Source: CAVVJA01 sp963779485
GTDB taxonomy: Bacteria; Actinomycetota; Actinomycetes; Mycobacteriales; Jatrophihabitantaceae
DNA: 64,000 nucleotides
Direction: 5' to 3'
Assembly: GCA_963779485.1 (NCBI GenBank)
Contig: CAVZYJ010000005.1
Location: forward strand, 248,001-312,000
Positions 63,154-64,000 of this stretch are shown in pieces. The notes under the pieces are model-generated. The model was given only the letters and a program-made list of their open reading frames with translations. It searched no databases and was not told the origin of the DNA. Both the position numbers and the translations under genes were made by a program. The stretch's first letter is position 1, and each line of letters begins with the position of its first letter.

Positions 63154-64000
63154 ATGGACACCATCACTCGCCGCCGCTTCCTGGTCGCTTCGGGCGTCAC
63201 GGGAGGCGTGGCCCTTGCCGCCGGATCCGGATTGGTCACCTGGCACCAGCTGTCCCAGCGGGCCGCCTCCGATCCGCAACCGGTCGGCTCCAAGATCCTC
63301 GTGATCGTGACGCTGTACGGCGGCAACGACGGCATCAACACGCTTGTGCCGTACGCCGATCCCGCCTACCACGACGCGCGGCCGGAGCTGGCCTACGCCG
63401 AGGGCGACGTGCTGCACCTGGACTCGTCGCTCGGCCTGAACCCGGCCCTGAAGGGCCTGGCCGATCTCTGGGGCGGTGAGCGGCTCGCGGTCGTGCGCGG
63501 CGTCGGCTACCCGAAGCCTGACCACAGCCACTTCCGCTCGATGGACATCTGGCAGACGGCATCCCCGGACACGCCGGTCAACACCGGCTGGATCGGTCGA
63601 TGGCTGGACGCCACCGGCGACGACCCGGTTCGGGCGGTGAACATCGGAGCGGTGCTTCCTCCGCTCGCGGTGGGCACGAAGTCGGCCGCGGCCGCTCTCC
63701 CGCTGGGCCGCGACATCCCGCTGCCGAGCGCCCTGGAGACGGCCCTGCGCGGGCTGGGCCAGCCCGACCCGTCCGACTCGTCAGCGGAGGCGATGGTCAC
63801 GGCGTCCTATCGGGCCGAGCGCACGGCGGCGGCCACCTTCGACTCGGTGCTCGACCCGAGCTCGACCCAGCCCGACCACGATCAGACCGCCGCCGCCGGG
63901 TCCGCCGGCGGCCAGCAGAGTCTCAAGGCTCAGCTGGATGTTGTCGCGCGCTGCATCAAGGCCGGCGTCCCGACGTCGGTGTATTCGGTGAGCCTCGGCG
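63154..64000 (+). CDS. DUF1501 (sulfatase-like) protein, Tat signal, partial
   Basis: ATG 63154 follows the DUF1800 stop by 6 bp. The N-terminus MDTITRRRFLVASGV is a twin-arginine signal, followed by the hydrophobic TGGVALAAGSGLVTW. Then come ILVIVTLYGGNDGINTLVPY, LAVVRGVGYPKPDHSHFRSM and DIWQTASP, the conserved start of DUF1501 proteins, distant members of the alkaline phosphatase/sulfatase superfamily. The gene runs out of the window after about 282 codons. Export as a folded protein, possibly with bound metal and with its DUF1800 partner, is inferred. Confidence 0.9.
   Translation, partial: MDTITRRRFLVASGVTGGVALAAGSGLVTWHQLSQRAASDPQPVGSKILVIVTLYGGNDGINTLVPYADPAYHDARPELAYAEGDVLHLDSSLGLNPALKGLADLWGGERLAVVRGVGYPKPDHSHFRSMDIWQTASPDTPVNTGWIGRWLDATGDDPVRAVNIGAVLPPLAVGTKSAAAALPLGRDIPLPSALETALRGLGQPDPSDSSAEAMVTASYRAERTAAATFDSVLDPSSTQPDHDQTAAAGSAGGQQSLKAQLDVVARCIKAGVPTSVYSVSLG

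Overview
The window is high-GC DNA from an actinobacterium. Supporting signs are GTG starts, ATGA/GTGA gene overlaps, a gpgS-folP pair, F420-dependent enzymes, a mycothiol-dependent isomerase family member, BldC, DUF3073 beside purM, and YtrA-type GntR control. The gene order purF-purM / DUF3073 / bldC is an actinobacterial core arrangement. A Jatrophihabitans/Nakamurella/Mycobacteriales-like soil or plant-associated organism is my inference.

Left part (1-30.4 kb) is accessory and partly decayed. It holds an alcohol dehydrogenase / cyclophilin-like / SDR / cupin / carboxymuconolactone-decarboxylase group (1-2.7 kb) and a GntR-ABC exporter operon with a palindromic operator (3.2-5.6 kb). An IS5 relic and a VOC relic follow, then a methyltransferase/TetR divergon with three operator copies (8.0-9.3 kb). 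Next are an ECF sigma factor with a SnoaL partner, an alpha/beta hydrolase and an epoxide hydrolase, and an Asp23/Gls24 pair with a small acidic protein behind a SigB/SigF-type promoter (14.9-16.4 kb). A MarR-controlled F420 module (16.8-19.7 kb) lies next to an ISNCY-type insertion sequence with clear terminal repeats. After it come DUF4188, phosphoribosyltransferase and flavoprotein genes, an IS110 element, membrane proteins, and a NarL-type two-component system followed by a truncated ABC ATPase.

Middle part (about 30.5-36.8 kb) is a relic integrative conjugative element. It contains a broken tyrosine recombinase, a broken MobF/TrwC relaxase-helicase, an intact AlpA/Xis-like HTH gene, an integrase remnant and a 45-bp internal duplication of the relaxase gene. 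It ends in the 3' half of a tRNA-Asp gene, which is the probable attachment site.

Right part (36.9-64 kb) is chromosomal core. It holds a DUF5666 protein divergent from an OmpR/EnvZ-type pair, a HIT protein, folP-gpgS, a phosphotransferase, an SMP-30 hydrolase/SDR divergon, a CbiX-like chelatase and tRNA-Phe. A polyhydroxyalkanoate operon follows (acyl-CoA ligase, PhaC, acyl-CoA dehydrogenase, PhaZ-like depolymerase), then an adenylate kinase, a MarR-MFS efflux operon, bldC, DUF3073, the purine operon purQ-purL-(mycothiol isomerase family)-purF-purM, and a divergent DUF1800-DUF1501 pair.

A key caution applies throughout. Many genes, including purL, purF, phaC, the acyl-CoA dehydrogenase and the HIT gene, are broken by single-base insertions or deletions, each of which restores a perfect family sequence when corrected. 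Most are likely sequencing or assembly errors rather than real pseudogenes. The 31-36 kb element shows the same kind of lesion plus true truncations and rearrangement.
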